Assembly (NCBI GenBank): GCA_947463105.1
Contig: CANHSD010000036.1
Location: forward strand, 1-16,379
Reading direction: 5' to 3'
Source: Chitinophagaceae bacterium
Lineage (GTDB): Bacteria; Bacteroidota; Bacteroidia; Chitinophagales; Chitinophagaceae
DNA length: 16,379 nucleotides
The notes under the pieces are model-generated. The model was given only the letters and a program-made list of their open reading frames with translations, had not been told where the DNA came from and ran no database searches. The position numbers and the translations under genes are program-made. Numbering within the stretch: position 1 is the first letter of the stretch; each line of letters starts with the position of its first letter. Of this stretch, positions 1-7,750 are shown piece by piece.

Positions 1-1473
1 AAAAGCCTGGGTCATCCAATAGGTTTTCAGGTCATTGTTGATTGACCCATTGTTATCCAATCCGGTATTACTAAGGATCCTGGGACTGAACCTTAGGTTT
101 TCTGTATTGTTGACACGAATATTTGCATCAACAGTTAATTTAAGGTCTTTTGTAAAGTTGTAATTGGCGTATGTAAAGAGGTTGGTAGAAATGATTTCAT
201 AATTATTCTTCCTGTACAATGCTTCTGCAACCGGATTTCTTCTTCCTCCAATATTAGGTGCCAGACTACCATCTGGAAAATAAACCCTGAATGTTGGTGG
301 ACGCTGAATGGCCTGGTTGAGTGTAAGACCATCATCAATCCTGTTTTCAGTTTGATAAGAAACCTGCAACCTATTTCCTGCAGAAAACTTACTGTTAGGT
401 TTGAAGTCCATGTTAAAACGACCGCGCAGTACGCGAGCATAACTGTTGATAATGATACCTTCATCGCTAAGGTAACCAATACCACCATAGTAATTCAGTC
501 CCTTGTTGCCACCACTCACGTTCAAATCAACCTGTTGCCTGACTGCAGTCCTTGCAAGCAAATCCTGGTAGTCATTGTCAGCATTGTAAGATGGATTCAG
601 GGAATCATTTTGTGTAAGGTTTCTCCTCAGCTTCAAGTCATACAATCTCCTGTCCGCTGCATTTGCCTGGGGTATTTTATAGGATAGTTCACTGGCACTG
701 GTAAGGTACCTAAGGTCCACAGCAGGCTTTCCCTCTTTTCCTTTTTTTGTGGTGATGATGATGACACCATTAGCAGATCGAGAACCATATATTGCAGCAG
801 AGGCTGCATCTTTTAATACTTCCACTGACTCTATATCATTGGGATTGATTCCAGATATATCTACTCCTTGTGCACCATCAACAATATATAGAGGATCAGC
901 CCCACCCTGAAGTGTGCCGATACCGCGAATTCTTACAGAATTATCCGCACCAGGCCTCCCAGAAGATTGACCAATCTGCAATCCAGGAACCTGTCCCTGC
1001 AAGGCATCCAACAAATCTTTGGGCTGACGTTGTGCAATCTGGGCGCTGCTCACAGAAGCAATGGCACCAGTGACATCCCTTTTCTTCTGCGTTCCATATC
1101 CAACAACAACAACATCTTCAAGATTTGAGCTGCCGGCATTCATGACAGGATTAATTGTTTTGCGGTTACCAATTGTTTCCTGCAAGTCTATGAACCCAAC
1201 TGAAGAAAAAATCAACACGGTTTTAGGAGCATTCGCATTGATACTATACCTGCCTTTCTCATCCGTCAAGGTTCCTGTGCTGGTTCCCTTGATGGTAACA
1301 CTGACACCTTCGATGGGGATTCCTGAAGCATCCTTCACCACACCGGCAATTTTAATACCCTGGGCAAGTGAATTGAACGGAACAGCCATGTTCAATGCGA
1401 AAAATAACAACACGATTTGGATACCCAACATCTTTTGCCATTGGTGGATGATTGATCTAACTTGTTTTTTCAT
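1..1473 (-). CDS. SusC/RagA-type TonB-linked outer membrane receptor (N-terminal part, runs off the left edge)
   Basis: An open frame of 491 codons runs from an ATG at 1473 to the window edge without a stop; I checked every codon. The product should be an outer-membrane barrel that imports oligosaccharides or other bulky nutrients with a SusD-like lipoprotein and TonB energy. A signal peptide occupies about residues 1-37 (charged MKKQ start, hydrophobic core, cleavage near SLAQ). A carboxypeptidase-like regulatory domain follows (about 41-113, including GVVKDASGIPIEGVSVTIKG). Next comes the TonB-box-like stretch EDVVVVGYGTQKK (about 119-131). The plug domain contains VRIRG, PLYIVDG and GSRSANGVIIITTKKG (to about 245), and the start of the barrel follows. 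It begins 38 bp after the sulfatase stop and is probably co-transcribed with it. The barrel end and any susD partner lie outside the window, so substrate cannot be assigned. Confidence 0.93.
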   Translation of the reverse strand, partial: MKKQVRSIIHQWQKMLGIQIVLLFFALNMAVPFNSLAQGIKIAGVVKDASGIPIEGVSVTIKGTSTGTLTDEKGRYSINANAPKTVLIFSSVGFIDLQETIGNRKTINPVMNAGSSNLEDVVVVGYGTQKKRDVTGAIASVSSAQIAQRQPKDLLDALQGQVPGLQIGQSSGRPGADNSVRIRGIGTLQGGADPLYIVDGAQGVDISGINPNDIESVEVLKDAASAAIYGSRSANGVIIITTKKGKEGKPAVDLRYLTSASELSYKIPQANAADRRLYDLKLRRNLTQNDSLNPSYNADNDYQDLLARTAVRQQVDLNVSGGNKGLNYYGGIGYLSDEGIIINSYARVLRGRFNMDFKPNSKFSAGNRLQVSYQTENRIDDGLTLNQAIQRPPTFRVYFPDGSLAPNIGGRRNPVAEALYRKNNYEIISTNLFTYANYNFTKDLKLTVDANIRVNNTENLRFSPRILSNTGLDNNGSINNDLKTYWMTQAF

Positions 1474-1511
1474 GTATTTTACTTTTCGTTTGCTTGTGAT
1501 AAAAAGGCGAG

Positions 1512-3068
1512 TTATGGTTTAACGGATATATAAGACTTTATCTTTGATTTCATTTGTTTGATGACTTCGGAATAAGCAGGATCATTGGCCAGGTTAACCT
1601 GCTCAAGCGGATCTTTTTCATAATCGTACAATTCAACTGCGATGACTTCGCTTCCCTGGTGCACGGGCTGATTCCTGAAATTCTCTTTGTACCAAATAAC
1701 ACAGCGATAACGGTCAGAACGAAGGGCATACCCCATTGTTTGATCACCGCGGGGATATTGAGACTGTGCGATGTCTTTGACCTTTGTCTCTGGATTTTTC
1801 AAGACCGAGGCCAAACTGGTTCCGGCCAACCCGGATGGTTTTGGTAAACCAGACAACTCACAGAGTGTAGGAAAAACATCTACAAACTCAGAGAGACCTT
1901 GGGCCTGCTGACCTCCCTTGAATCCTGGAGCTGAAATGATCAATGGTGCCCTTGTAGCCTGTTCAAAGTTGGTATGTTTGTTCCATATACCATGATCACC
2001 CAAATGCCATCCATGGTCACCCCATAAAACGACAATGGTATTGTTGTCAAGGCCCAATTGTTTCAATTGCTCAAGCAGGTACCCTACCTGAGCATCGGTG
2101 TAACTCACGGCTGCATAATACCCATGGATCAACATGCGTTGCGCATCATCAGTCTGCAAGGCATAATCAGCTTTAAACCTTGATCCATCAGGAAGTGCAT
2201 AATTGTTGACCAGCTCAGCTGAAGGTTGAAAGGCAAACTGGGGAGCTCCTTTTGTAAGCTGTTGAAAGGCTGCCAGCTGAATGGAATTTCTGTCGTATTT
2301 GTCCCAATATTTTTTAGGGGATACAAAAGGCAAATGTGGTTTACTGAATCCTACTGCCAGAAAAAAAGGCTTGTCTTGATTTTTCAGTGAAGCCAATATT
2401 TTTCCCGCTTTCCGGGCTATTGCACCATCGCTGTAGGCATCATCCGGAACATCACCAGCTTCAACCACAACACGGTGTTTATCCATGAAGTCTTTGGTCT
2501 CCGCTTCATTCAACCCCTTGCCTTTTGCTTCTTTTTCAAAACCGGCCAATAGGTCCAACGTAGACTTTGCCTGGTAATGACCTCCTACTGGTTTTTCATA
2601 TCCCTTCGCATAGTCATCATCATTCAGCTTTTGATAGGGAATGCTCCAGGAAGGAGCATCCAATTGTTTGTCAACAGACCTGATATCAAATACCTTACCG
2701 ATTCCGGTGGTGGCATACCCTTGTTGAACAAAATATTGTGGCATGGTTACAACATTGGGAACCATGTCTCTCAGCTGTGTTTTAAGATCCCAAATCTTTG
2801 TTGCATCTGGCCTTAGTCCGGTCATCAAACTTGCCCTTGTTGGTGCACAAACCGCTTGCTGACAATAATTTTTGAGGAAAACGGTTCCGCGAGCGGCCAG
2901 TGCATCAATATTGGGTGTGATGATCCTTGATTCTCCGTAACATCCAAGCATGGGCTTCAGGTCATCAATAGCGATCATGAGTATATTCGGTTTCTTTTGC
3001 TGTTGGGCATCTACGCTTGATTGGACTGTTCCAAAAACAAAGATTGAAATGATACATTTTTTTAACAT
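1512..3068 (-). CDS. Formylglycine-dependent sulfatase, iduronate-2-sulfatase-like
   Basis: Encodes 518 residues from the ATG at 3068. This start is preferred over one at 3137 because it begins directly with a signal peptide (MLKKCIISIFVFGTVQSSVDAQ) and leaves room for a promoter at 3145-3152. Family type I sulfatases hydrolyse sulfate esters using a cysteine converted to formylglycine. Visible here: metal-binding Asp35-Asp36 in NILMIAIDDLKP; the maturation motif CAPTR with Cys74, followed by ASLMTGLRP; Lys243 and His245 in GFSKPHLPF; and Asp351-His352 plus Lys364 in the WGDHGWHLGDHG...NKH region. Overall resemblance is to iduronate-2-sulfatase-type enzymes, although the sulfated substrate is not proven. 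The protein is probably periplasmic or exported. It sits upstream of a SusC-like receptor, which suggests desulfation of an imported glycan. No sulfatase-maturating enzyme is encoded in this window. Confidence 0.93.
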   Translation of the reverse strand: MLKKCIISIFVFGTVQSSVDAQQQKKPNILMIAIDDLKPMLGCYGESRIITPNIDALAARGTVFLKNYCQQAVCAPTRASLMTGLRPDATKIWDLKTQLRDMVPNVVTMPQYFVQQGYATTGIGKVFDIRSVDKQLDAPSWSIPYQKLNDDDYAKGYEKPVGGHYQAKSTLDLLAGFEKEAKGKGLNEAETKDFMDKHRVVVEAGDVPDDAYSDGAIARKAGKILASLKNQDKPFFLAVGFSKPHLPFVSPKKYWDKYDRNSIQLAAFQQLTKGAPQFAFQPSAELVNNYALPDGSRFKADYALQTDDAQRMLIHGYYAAVSYTDAQVGYLLEQLKQLGLDNNTIVVLWGDHGWHLGDHGIWNKHTNFEQATRAPLIISAPGFKGGQQAQGLSEFVDVFPTLCELSGLPKPSGLAGTSLASVLKNPETKVKDIAQSQYPRGDQTMGYALRSDRYRCVIWYKENFRNQPVHQGSEVIAVELYDYEKDPLEQVNLANDPAYSEVIKQMKSKIKSYISVKP

Positions 3069-3144
3069 GAGAAGTATTGTATGATTAGAAAGTAATTTTA
3101 TGCTTAAATTCATTGGAAACGGACCATAAGTTAGCAATACTTAT

Positions 3145-3152
3145 CAAAAGTA
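3145..3152 (-). promoter_or_regulatory. Candidate -7 promoter box for sulfatase-susC
   Basis: The minus strand reads TACTTTTG, an exact match to the Bacteroidota -7 consensus TAnnTTTG. It would start transcription about 70 nt before the sulfatase ATG at 3068. I see no clear TTG element at the expected -33 distance, so this is a motif-only call. Confidence 0.4.
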
Positions 3153-3218
3153 TTAACAACATAGCAGTTACATTTTATTTTTAAATCAAAAATTCTATTG
3201 CCCCCATGAATAACTTAA

Positions 3219-3254
3219 ACCGAAAACGATACCGGAAAGGTTACCGGAAATCAT
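3219..3254. repeat. Three 12-bp tandem direct repeats (ACCGRAAA type) in a divergent intergenic region
   Basis: Three consecutive 12-bp units read accgaaaacgat, accggaaaggtt and accggaaatcat. The second and third share taccggaaa exactly at a 12-bp spacing, and the first differs by one missing G in the core. The repeats lie between the sulfatase and the ABC ATPase gene. The rest of this 276-bp spacer shows only a -7 box and a small palindrome. A regulator-binding array is possible but unproven. Confidence 0.45.
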
Positions 3255-3294
3255 GCAAACAATCTACATAGTCCATAAAAAATGTCAATTCATC

Positions 3295-3307
3295 TTTCAA
3301 ATTGAAA
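3295..3307. repeat. 13-bp palindrome upstream of the ABC ATPase gene
   Basis: TTTCAA-A-TTGAAA is a perfect palindrome with a one-base centre, ending 37 bp before the ATG at 3345. It is AT-rich and short, so it could be an operator half-site pair or chance. Confidence 0.3.
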
Positions 3308-3344
3308 TGCAATCGACCGTATTCAATGAAGAAACAAAATAGGA

Positions 3345-4784
3345 ATGGAAATCATCATCAATGAAGTAAGGGTCATGCTCGGCGGCAACCTGTTGCTCGA
3401 CAACATCACAATTACAATGGGCCATGATGAACAATGGGCCATTACAGGACCCAGTGGTTCAGGAAAATCCACATTGGCAAAAGCAATTACAGGTAAGATT
3501 TTTCACCGCGGAATGATCAGTTTTGATACCAATGACCAACAGGAAGTAAAACCCACAATTCTGCTGATTGAGCAACAACACCAATTTGCCAACAAAAGCA
3601 ATGTGCAGCAATTTTATTATCAGCAGAGGTTCAATTCTTCTGATGCAGAAGACAGCTTAACCGTAGCAGAACAGTTTGACAATACAGACGAAAAACCAAA
3701 AGAATATTGGATCAATTTTTTCAACCTGATGCCAATAATCAACAAGCCCCTGATTCAGTTATCCAATGGTGAGAACAAAAGACTGCAATTGGCCAAGGCC
3801 ATGACGCAATCCCCGTCCTTGTTGATTTTGGACAACCCATTTGTGGGATTAGACAAAGAAGGCAGAACAACACTAAAGGAAGGATTGAACAAGATTGTAC
3901 AAGCGGGAACCAAAATTTTACTCTTTGCCGCCACGGAAGATCTTCCATCATGCATAACCCATGTAGCGCAGATCAAAAAGGGCAAAATAATTTTTGGCGG
4001 CCCAAAAGACATTCAACCCAAACAGGATGAATTGCTTGAAACAGATGCAATGGTATTATCTCCTGTTGCACTGAAAAAAATCTATGCCTCTTCCAACCTG
4101 ACATTCAAGCAGGCCGTTGAAATGAGGAATGTCAACATTGCGTACAATGGAAAAGAAATCTTGAGCAGGTTTAATTGGGAAGTGAAAAAAGGAGAAAGGT
4201 GGTGTGTTACGGGACCCAATGGTGCAGGAAAGTCAACCTTGCTGAGCCTGATCAGTGCTGATAATCCGCAGGCCTATGCCAATGAAATTTATCTTTTCGA
4301 CAGGAGAAGAGGAACCGGAGAAAGCATTTGGGACATCAAGAAAAACATTGGCTTTGTTTCACCGGAATTGCACCTGTTCTTCGACATGGGAATAACCAGC
4401 CAGGAAGCCGTGGCCTCAGGACTATTCGATACCATAGGACTGTTCAGAAAACCTGGCACAACAGAAACAAGCACTGTTTTGGAATGGATGGACATGATAG
4501 GCATTACATCCATAAAGGAAAAAAGATTGAACCAACTCTCATTGGGCGAGCAGCGGTTGGTGATGCTCACAAGAGCCCTGGTAAAAAGTCCACCCTTGCT
4601 AATTCTTGATGAACCCTGTCAAGGACTTGACAGCCAACAGACAGCAAGATTCAAAAACACGATTGATCATATTTGTAAATCAACATCAACAACGCTGATT
4701 TATGTAAGCCACTACACCCAGGATGTTCCGTCCTGTATTACGCATCACCTGCAGCTTAAAGCAGGAAAAAAGGTAGAGAATTGA
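3345..4784 (+). CDS. ModF-like tandem ABC ATPase (two nucleotide-binding domains, no membrane part)
   Basis: A 479-residue soluble protein with two ABC domains. NBD1 has Walker A GPSGSGKST (35-43), signature LSNGE (139-143) and Walker B LLILDNPFVGLD (around 159-170). NBD2 has Walker A GPNGAGKST (290-298), signature LSLGE (398-402), Walker B LLILDEP (Glu423) and switch His456 in YVSHYTQDVPSC. The stretch from about 318 (DRRRGTGESIWDIKKNIG) closely resembles what I recall of E. coli ModF, a molybdate-locus or 'photorepair' ATPase whose role is poorly defined. NBD1 has Asn164 where the catalytic Glu is expected and no His at its switch position, so it probably binds ATP without efficient hydrolysis. 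No mod transport genes lie nearby, so a molybdate role is not supported by context. The start is the only in-frame ATG at the N-terminus; AGGA lies too close upstream to be a good ribosome site. The stop abuts the convergent Rieske stop. Confidence 0.9.
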   Translation: MEIIINEVRVMLGGNLLLDNITITMGHDEQWAITGPSGSGKSTLAKAITGKIFHRGMISFDTNDQQEVKPTILLIEQQHQFANKSNVQQFYYQQRFNSSDAEDSLTVAEQFDNTDEKPKEYWINFFNLMPIINKPLIQLSNGENKRLQLAKAMTQSPSLLILDNPFVGLDKEGRTTLKEGLNKIVQAGTKILLFAATEDLPSCITHVAQIKKGKIIFGGPKDIQPKQDELLETDAMVLSPVALKKIYASSNLTFKQAVEMRNVNIAYNGKEILSRFNWEVKKGERWCVTGPNGAGKSTLLSLISADNPQAYANEIYLFDRRRGTGESIWDIKKNIGFVSPELHLFFDMGITSQEAVASGLFDTIGLFRKPGTTETSTVLEWMDMIGITSIKEKRLNQLSLGEQRLVMLTRALVKSPPLLILDEPCQGLDSQQTARFKNTIDHICKSTSTTLIYVSHYTQDVPSCITHHLQLKAGKKVEN

Positions 4785-5237
4785 CTATTTTACGGTAAGC
4801 GTAGTACCACTGATTTCAACAGTCCTTGCTGAAAGCCCACTTGTTGCGGGAGAGACGGTAACAGCACCCGTGATAGAAAAAGTTGAACCATGGGCAGAAC
4901 AATGAAAATCATTGCTGCCTTTCCTGAAAGTGACAGCAATACCTTGATGAGGACAGGCATTGACGAATGCCACGAAACTTGACACAACATTTCCAGCAGC
5001 CTTTCTCACAACTATAATTCCTTTGTCTGAGATAAAGTCATCAATGGCAAGCAGCTGGGTTGTCAGGTTGATGGTAAGAAGCGTGCTTCCAGTACCTCCT
5101 CCACCAGTATTGTTACCGCCGCCGGTATTGTTTCCAGATCCAGTATTGTCATCTTTTGAACAGGCTGCCATCATGCAGGCAACACAGGTGAAGGCGAGCC
5201 CACCGCTGATTTTACTCAGGAATTCTTTTCTTTCCAT
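4785..5237 (-). CDS. Small Rieske [2Fe-2S] lipoprotein, probably surface-exposed
   Basis: Encodes 150 residues. The N-terminus (MERKEFLSKISGG, then a hydrophobic segment) ends at a lipobox-like MAAC, with Cys26 as the likely lipidated residue. The next residues SKDDN fit the pattern C-x-K-(D/E)2-x described for surface export of lipoproteins in Bacteroidota. A Gly/Asn/Thr-rich linker covers about 31-50. The Rieske ligands follow: Cys95-Pro-His97 and, after a short insert, Cys113-x2-His116. That gives the CxH...CxxH pair expected to hold a [2Fe-2S] cluster. The protein would be a single-domain electron carrier anchored by lipid, with no catalytic domain. It lies 71 bp downstream of a TonB receptor on the same strand and may be co-transcribed with it. 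The redox partner is unknown. A twin-arginine route is possible, but only one Arg is seen (ERKEFL). Confidence 0.88.
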   Translation of the reverse strand: MERKEFLSKISGGLAFTCVACMMAACSKDDNTGSGNNTGGGNNTGGGGTGSTLLTINLTTQLLAIDDFISDKGIIVVRKAAGNVVSSFVAFVNACPHQGIAVTFRKGSNDFHCSAHGSTFSITGAVTVSPATSGLSARTVEISGTTLTVK

Positions 5238-5308
5238 GGTTAGTAATTGTTTGTTTTATGAACTTATAACGGCCATATAACGATATTTCAAGTAAAATGT
5301 TTTACAAA

Positions 5309-7663
5309 TTACAAATCAAACCTGAAACCAAAAACAGGAATCCTTCCCAAAAGATATGAATAAGCAATTCTTCCAGTGGCAGCATCAAACCGTTGACTGA
5401 CACGGTTCTTTGTATTCAATGCATTTTGAACCCCGAGGATAAAACTACCGGTCATCTTGCTGTACTGCAGCTTCCATTCCATTTGAACATCCAGCCTAAA
5501 AATGGATTTCATTTTCTCACCATAGATCCTTGAAGGCACCAATACGGTGGTTTTCTGTAATATGGACTTGGGCAAGTCTATCGGGGTAACCCTCACCCCG
5601 CCGCCAGAAATCAGCTTTATGTCCAACCCCAAAGAAGAGGGACGCTTGGTTTTGAAGGTCCACTCCTTGCCCAGCAAGAAAGTAAATGATGTATTAGAAT
5701 TGTACCGGGTATCGCGCCAAATGCCATCGGAAGGTTTGTAAGTAGACTGATACAAGCTCAGCGTGCTGAGCAAATAAAACTGATCATTCCAGTACCTGTC
5801 CAAAGTAAATTCAAGACCATAATTCTGTCCGCGCCCATGGTTGGCCAGTATTTCAATGGCGTAATTATCTTCCAGGTTGATAACGCTGTAACTGCTGATT
5901 CTACTGGCTTGTACAGGAATCCTGTAAAGCCATTGGTAATATGCTTCTGTTTTGAGGTTCCAATTCGGAGACAACTGAATAGCGTATCCCAAAACATAAT
6001 GAATGGCCCGGCTAAAGCCGAGATCCTTGTTGGGAGTGATGGTATCATTGCCAACCCTAATGCGCGCAAAATAATTGCCCAGCGGCTGAATCTGTGTGTG
6101 CAAACCGGCACCAAAAGAGAGGTGTTGCCCTTTGAAGGTCATGAACCGGATTCCTGCGCGGGGCTCTACAGATGATTTCTTGTTTAGCGCCAGCACCTGC
6201 CCATGAAGGCCCAATTGCAATGCCACCCTGCTGTTGGGGTCCCATTTCCACTGTGCAAAATAATTGGTCAACCGGGTTTGACCATTGGCCCTCAATCTAT
6301 CCCTTAGCGTATTGCTGACGGCTTCCCGCTGCTTCAGGCTGAAAGATTTTCCAGTGCTGTATATGCCCGTTTTGATCAAATGGTGTTTGTTGAACTTATG
6401 GCTGGCAACAGAAGAAATGACAGCGTTCCATTCAGAAAAGCTGTTCTTGCGGGTAACGATAACCGGACCACTGAATCTATCCAGCCGCTCATCCTCTTCT
6501 TTATAGGCCATGCCATTCAGGCTCCAAATGGTTTTGATCAGCGTTTTTTTTCCAATATTGAACTGATGCGAAATTCCCACAATACCTGTATTGGCACCAT
6601 CCAAAGAGCCTGTTCTTGAGGAAGAATTCCTCAGCCATGTCAATGAATCCTTGGCCAATTCATCACGTTGCTGGCTCAGGCCTCCAAATCCAAAAATGGA
6701 GAAATCGCCCATTTTTTTGGTAGGCAAATGGATATTGAAAGAGAGGTCTTGAAAAGAGGTGGCAGCATCGGAAATATTGAATCCCAGTTTTTGCATCAGG
6801 GTAAGAAATCCGTACCGGTAGTTAAACAGATAGGAACCACCATATCCTTTTTTAAAATAGCCCTCTGTGGCAAAATCAACACCAATTGTACTCAATGAAA
6901 ACGTGTGCTCCCGCTTGTCTTTATTGCCTTTTCTTAGTTTGATATCAAAAACACCCGACACCGCATTGCCATATTCGGCAGGAAATGCGCCGGAGATAAA
7001 ATCTGAATTGGCCAGCAACTGTGCACTGAGGATAGAGATGGCACCGCCAGAAGTTCCTACCCGCGCAAAATGATTCGGATTCGGAATATCAATGCCTTCC
7101 ATCCGCCAAAGCAAGCCATTGGGGGCATTGCCCCTGATCACAAGGGCATTGCCATCACCACTTGCCGAAGTGACCCCTGCAAAAGCAGTGGCAATCCTCG
7201 AAGGATCGTTCAAACCAGCCGCAAATCTTCTGGTCTCTTCTACACTGAACATCCGCCCACTCACCATGGCCATCTCATTGATAGGCCTTCCCTTGTTGGA
7301 TCTTGACTTGACGATGATTTCATTTTCCATGGTTAAATCATCTTCCATTTCTACCACAATGACCAGCTCCTTTCCCGACTCTACCTGAAGGTTGTTCAAT
7401 GTGATGGGCTTGTAACCCACATGGCTGATTTTGATGGATTGACGGCCTACCGGAATGCCACTCAATGTAAAACTTCCCTTTGCATCTGAGGTGACCAGTT
7501 TCCGCTCAGTACCTAACCATTCAATGGTTGCCCCAGCCAGCGGGGTTTTGATGAAACGATCAGCAACTGAACCCTTGATGGTTTGAACCAACAAGTTTTG
7601 GGCATTGGATTGCAAGCCCAACAAAGCAAATAATACAATCAATCTGATCAATCTGTGTGCCAT
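5309..7663 (-). CDS. TonB-dependent receptor with carboxypeptidase-like regulatory domain
   Basis: Encodes 784 residues from the ATG at 7663. Upstream in-frame codons to 7762 give an unlikely leader, whereas this start gives a clean signal peptide (MAHRLIRLIVLFALLGLQSNAQ, cleavage near residue 21). A carboxypeptidase-regulatory-like domain spans about 26-107 (GSVADRFIKTPLAGATIEW ... HVGYKPI). A TonB-box-like segment ENEIIVKS (about 113-120) comes next. The plug (about 130-245) includes LVIRGNAPNGLLWRMEGID and FPAEYGNAVSGVFDI. A barrel of about 540 residues ends FGFRFDL, with a near-terminal aromatic as in many barrels. It is shorter than SusC proteins and has no susD neighbour, so the cargo could be a metal chelate, cofactor or small glycan; I cannot tell which. 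The Rieske lipoprotein gene is the next gene downstream. Confidence 0.92.
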   Translation of the reverse strand: MAHRLIRLIVLFALLGLQSNAQNLLVQTIKGSVADRFIKTPLAGATIEWLGTERKLVTSDAKGSFTLSGIPVGRQSIKISHVGYKPITLNNLQVESGKELVIVVEMEDDLTMENEIIVKSRSNKGRPINEMAMVSGRMFSVEETRRFAAGLNDPSRIATAFAGVTSASGDGNALVIRGNAPNGLLWRMEGIDIPNPNHFARVGTSGGAISILSAQLLANSDFISGAFPAEYGNAVSGVFDIKLRKGNKDKREHTFSLSTIGVDFATEGYFKKGYGGSYLFNYRYGFLTLMQKLGFNISDAATSFQDLSFNIHLPTKKMGDFSIFGFGGLSQQRDELAKDSLTWLRNSSSRTGSLDGANTGIVGISHQFNIGKKTLIKTIWSLNGMAYKEEDERLDRFSGPVIVTRKNSFSEWNAVISSVASHKFNKHHLIKTGIYSTGKSFSLKQREAVSNTLRDRLRANGQTRLTNYFAQWKWDPNSRVALQLGLHGQVLALNKKSSVEPRAGIRFMTFKGQHLSFGAGLHTQIQPLGNYFARIRVGNDTITPNKDLGFSRAIHYVLGYAIQLSPNWNLKTEAYYQWLYRIPVQASRISSYSVINLEDNYAIEILANHGRGQNYGLEFTLDRYWNDQFYLLSTLSLYQSTYKPSDGIWRDTRYNSNTSFTFLLGKEWTFKTKRPSSLGLDIKLISGGGVRVTPIDLPKSILQKTTVLVPSRIYGEKMKSIFRLDVQMEWKLQYSKMTGSFILGVQNALNTKNRVSQRFDAATGRIAYSYLLGRIPVFGFRFDL

Positions 7664-7709
7664 GTTCTGAAGGCAATTTAAACAGGCTATGGTAGATTCC
7701 AATAAAAAT

Positions 7710-7723
7710 ATGCCAAATGGCAT
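7710..7723. promoter_or_regulatory. Candidate operator palindrome between divergent TonB-receptor and YwaF-like genes
   Basis: ATGCCA-AA-TGGCAT has perfect 6-bp arms around a 2-bp centre. It sits 47 bp before the receptor ATG (7663) and 28 bp before the membrane-protein ATG (7751). It could bind a dimeric regulator serving both genes; no regulator gene is adjacent. Confidence 0.35.
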
Positions 7724-7750
7724 TTTAATCCGAACTTGAACAATACCGCA

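Noticed and set aside
3069..3137. Longer sulfatase start at 3137
   Set aside because: It would put 23 residues before a good signal peptide and place the start right next to the candidate -7 box.
5190..5237. Twin-arginine export signal on the Rieske protein
   Set aside because: Only a single Arg-Lys pair (ERKEFL) is present; the lipobox gives a better explanation for export.
5292..5305. GTAAAA-TG-TTTTAC hairpin just after the TonB-receptor gene as a terminator
   Set aside because: The stem is six A/T-rich pairs with no proper T tract, too weak to call.
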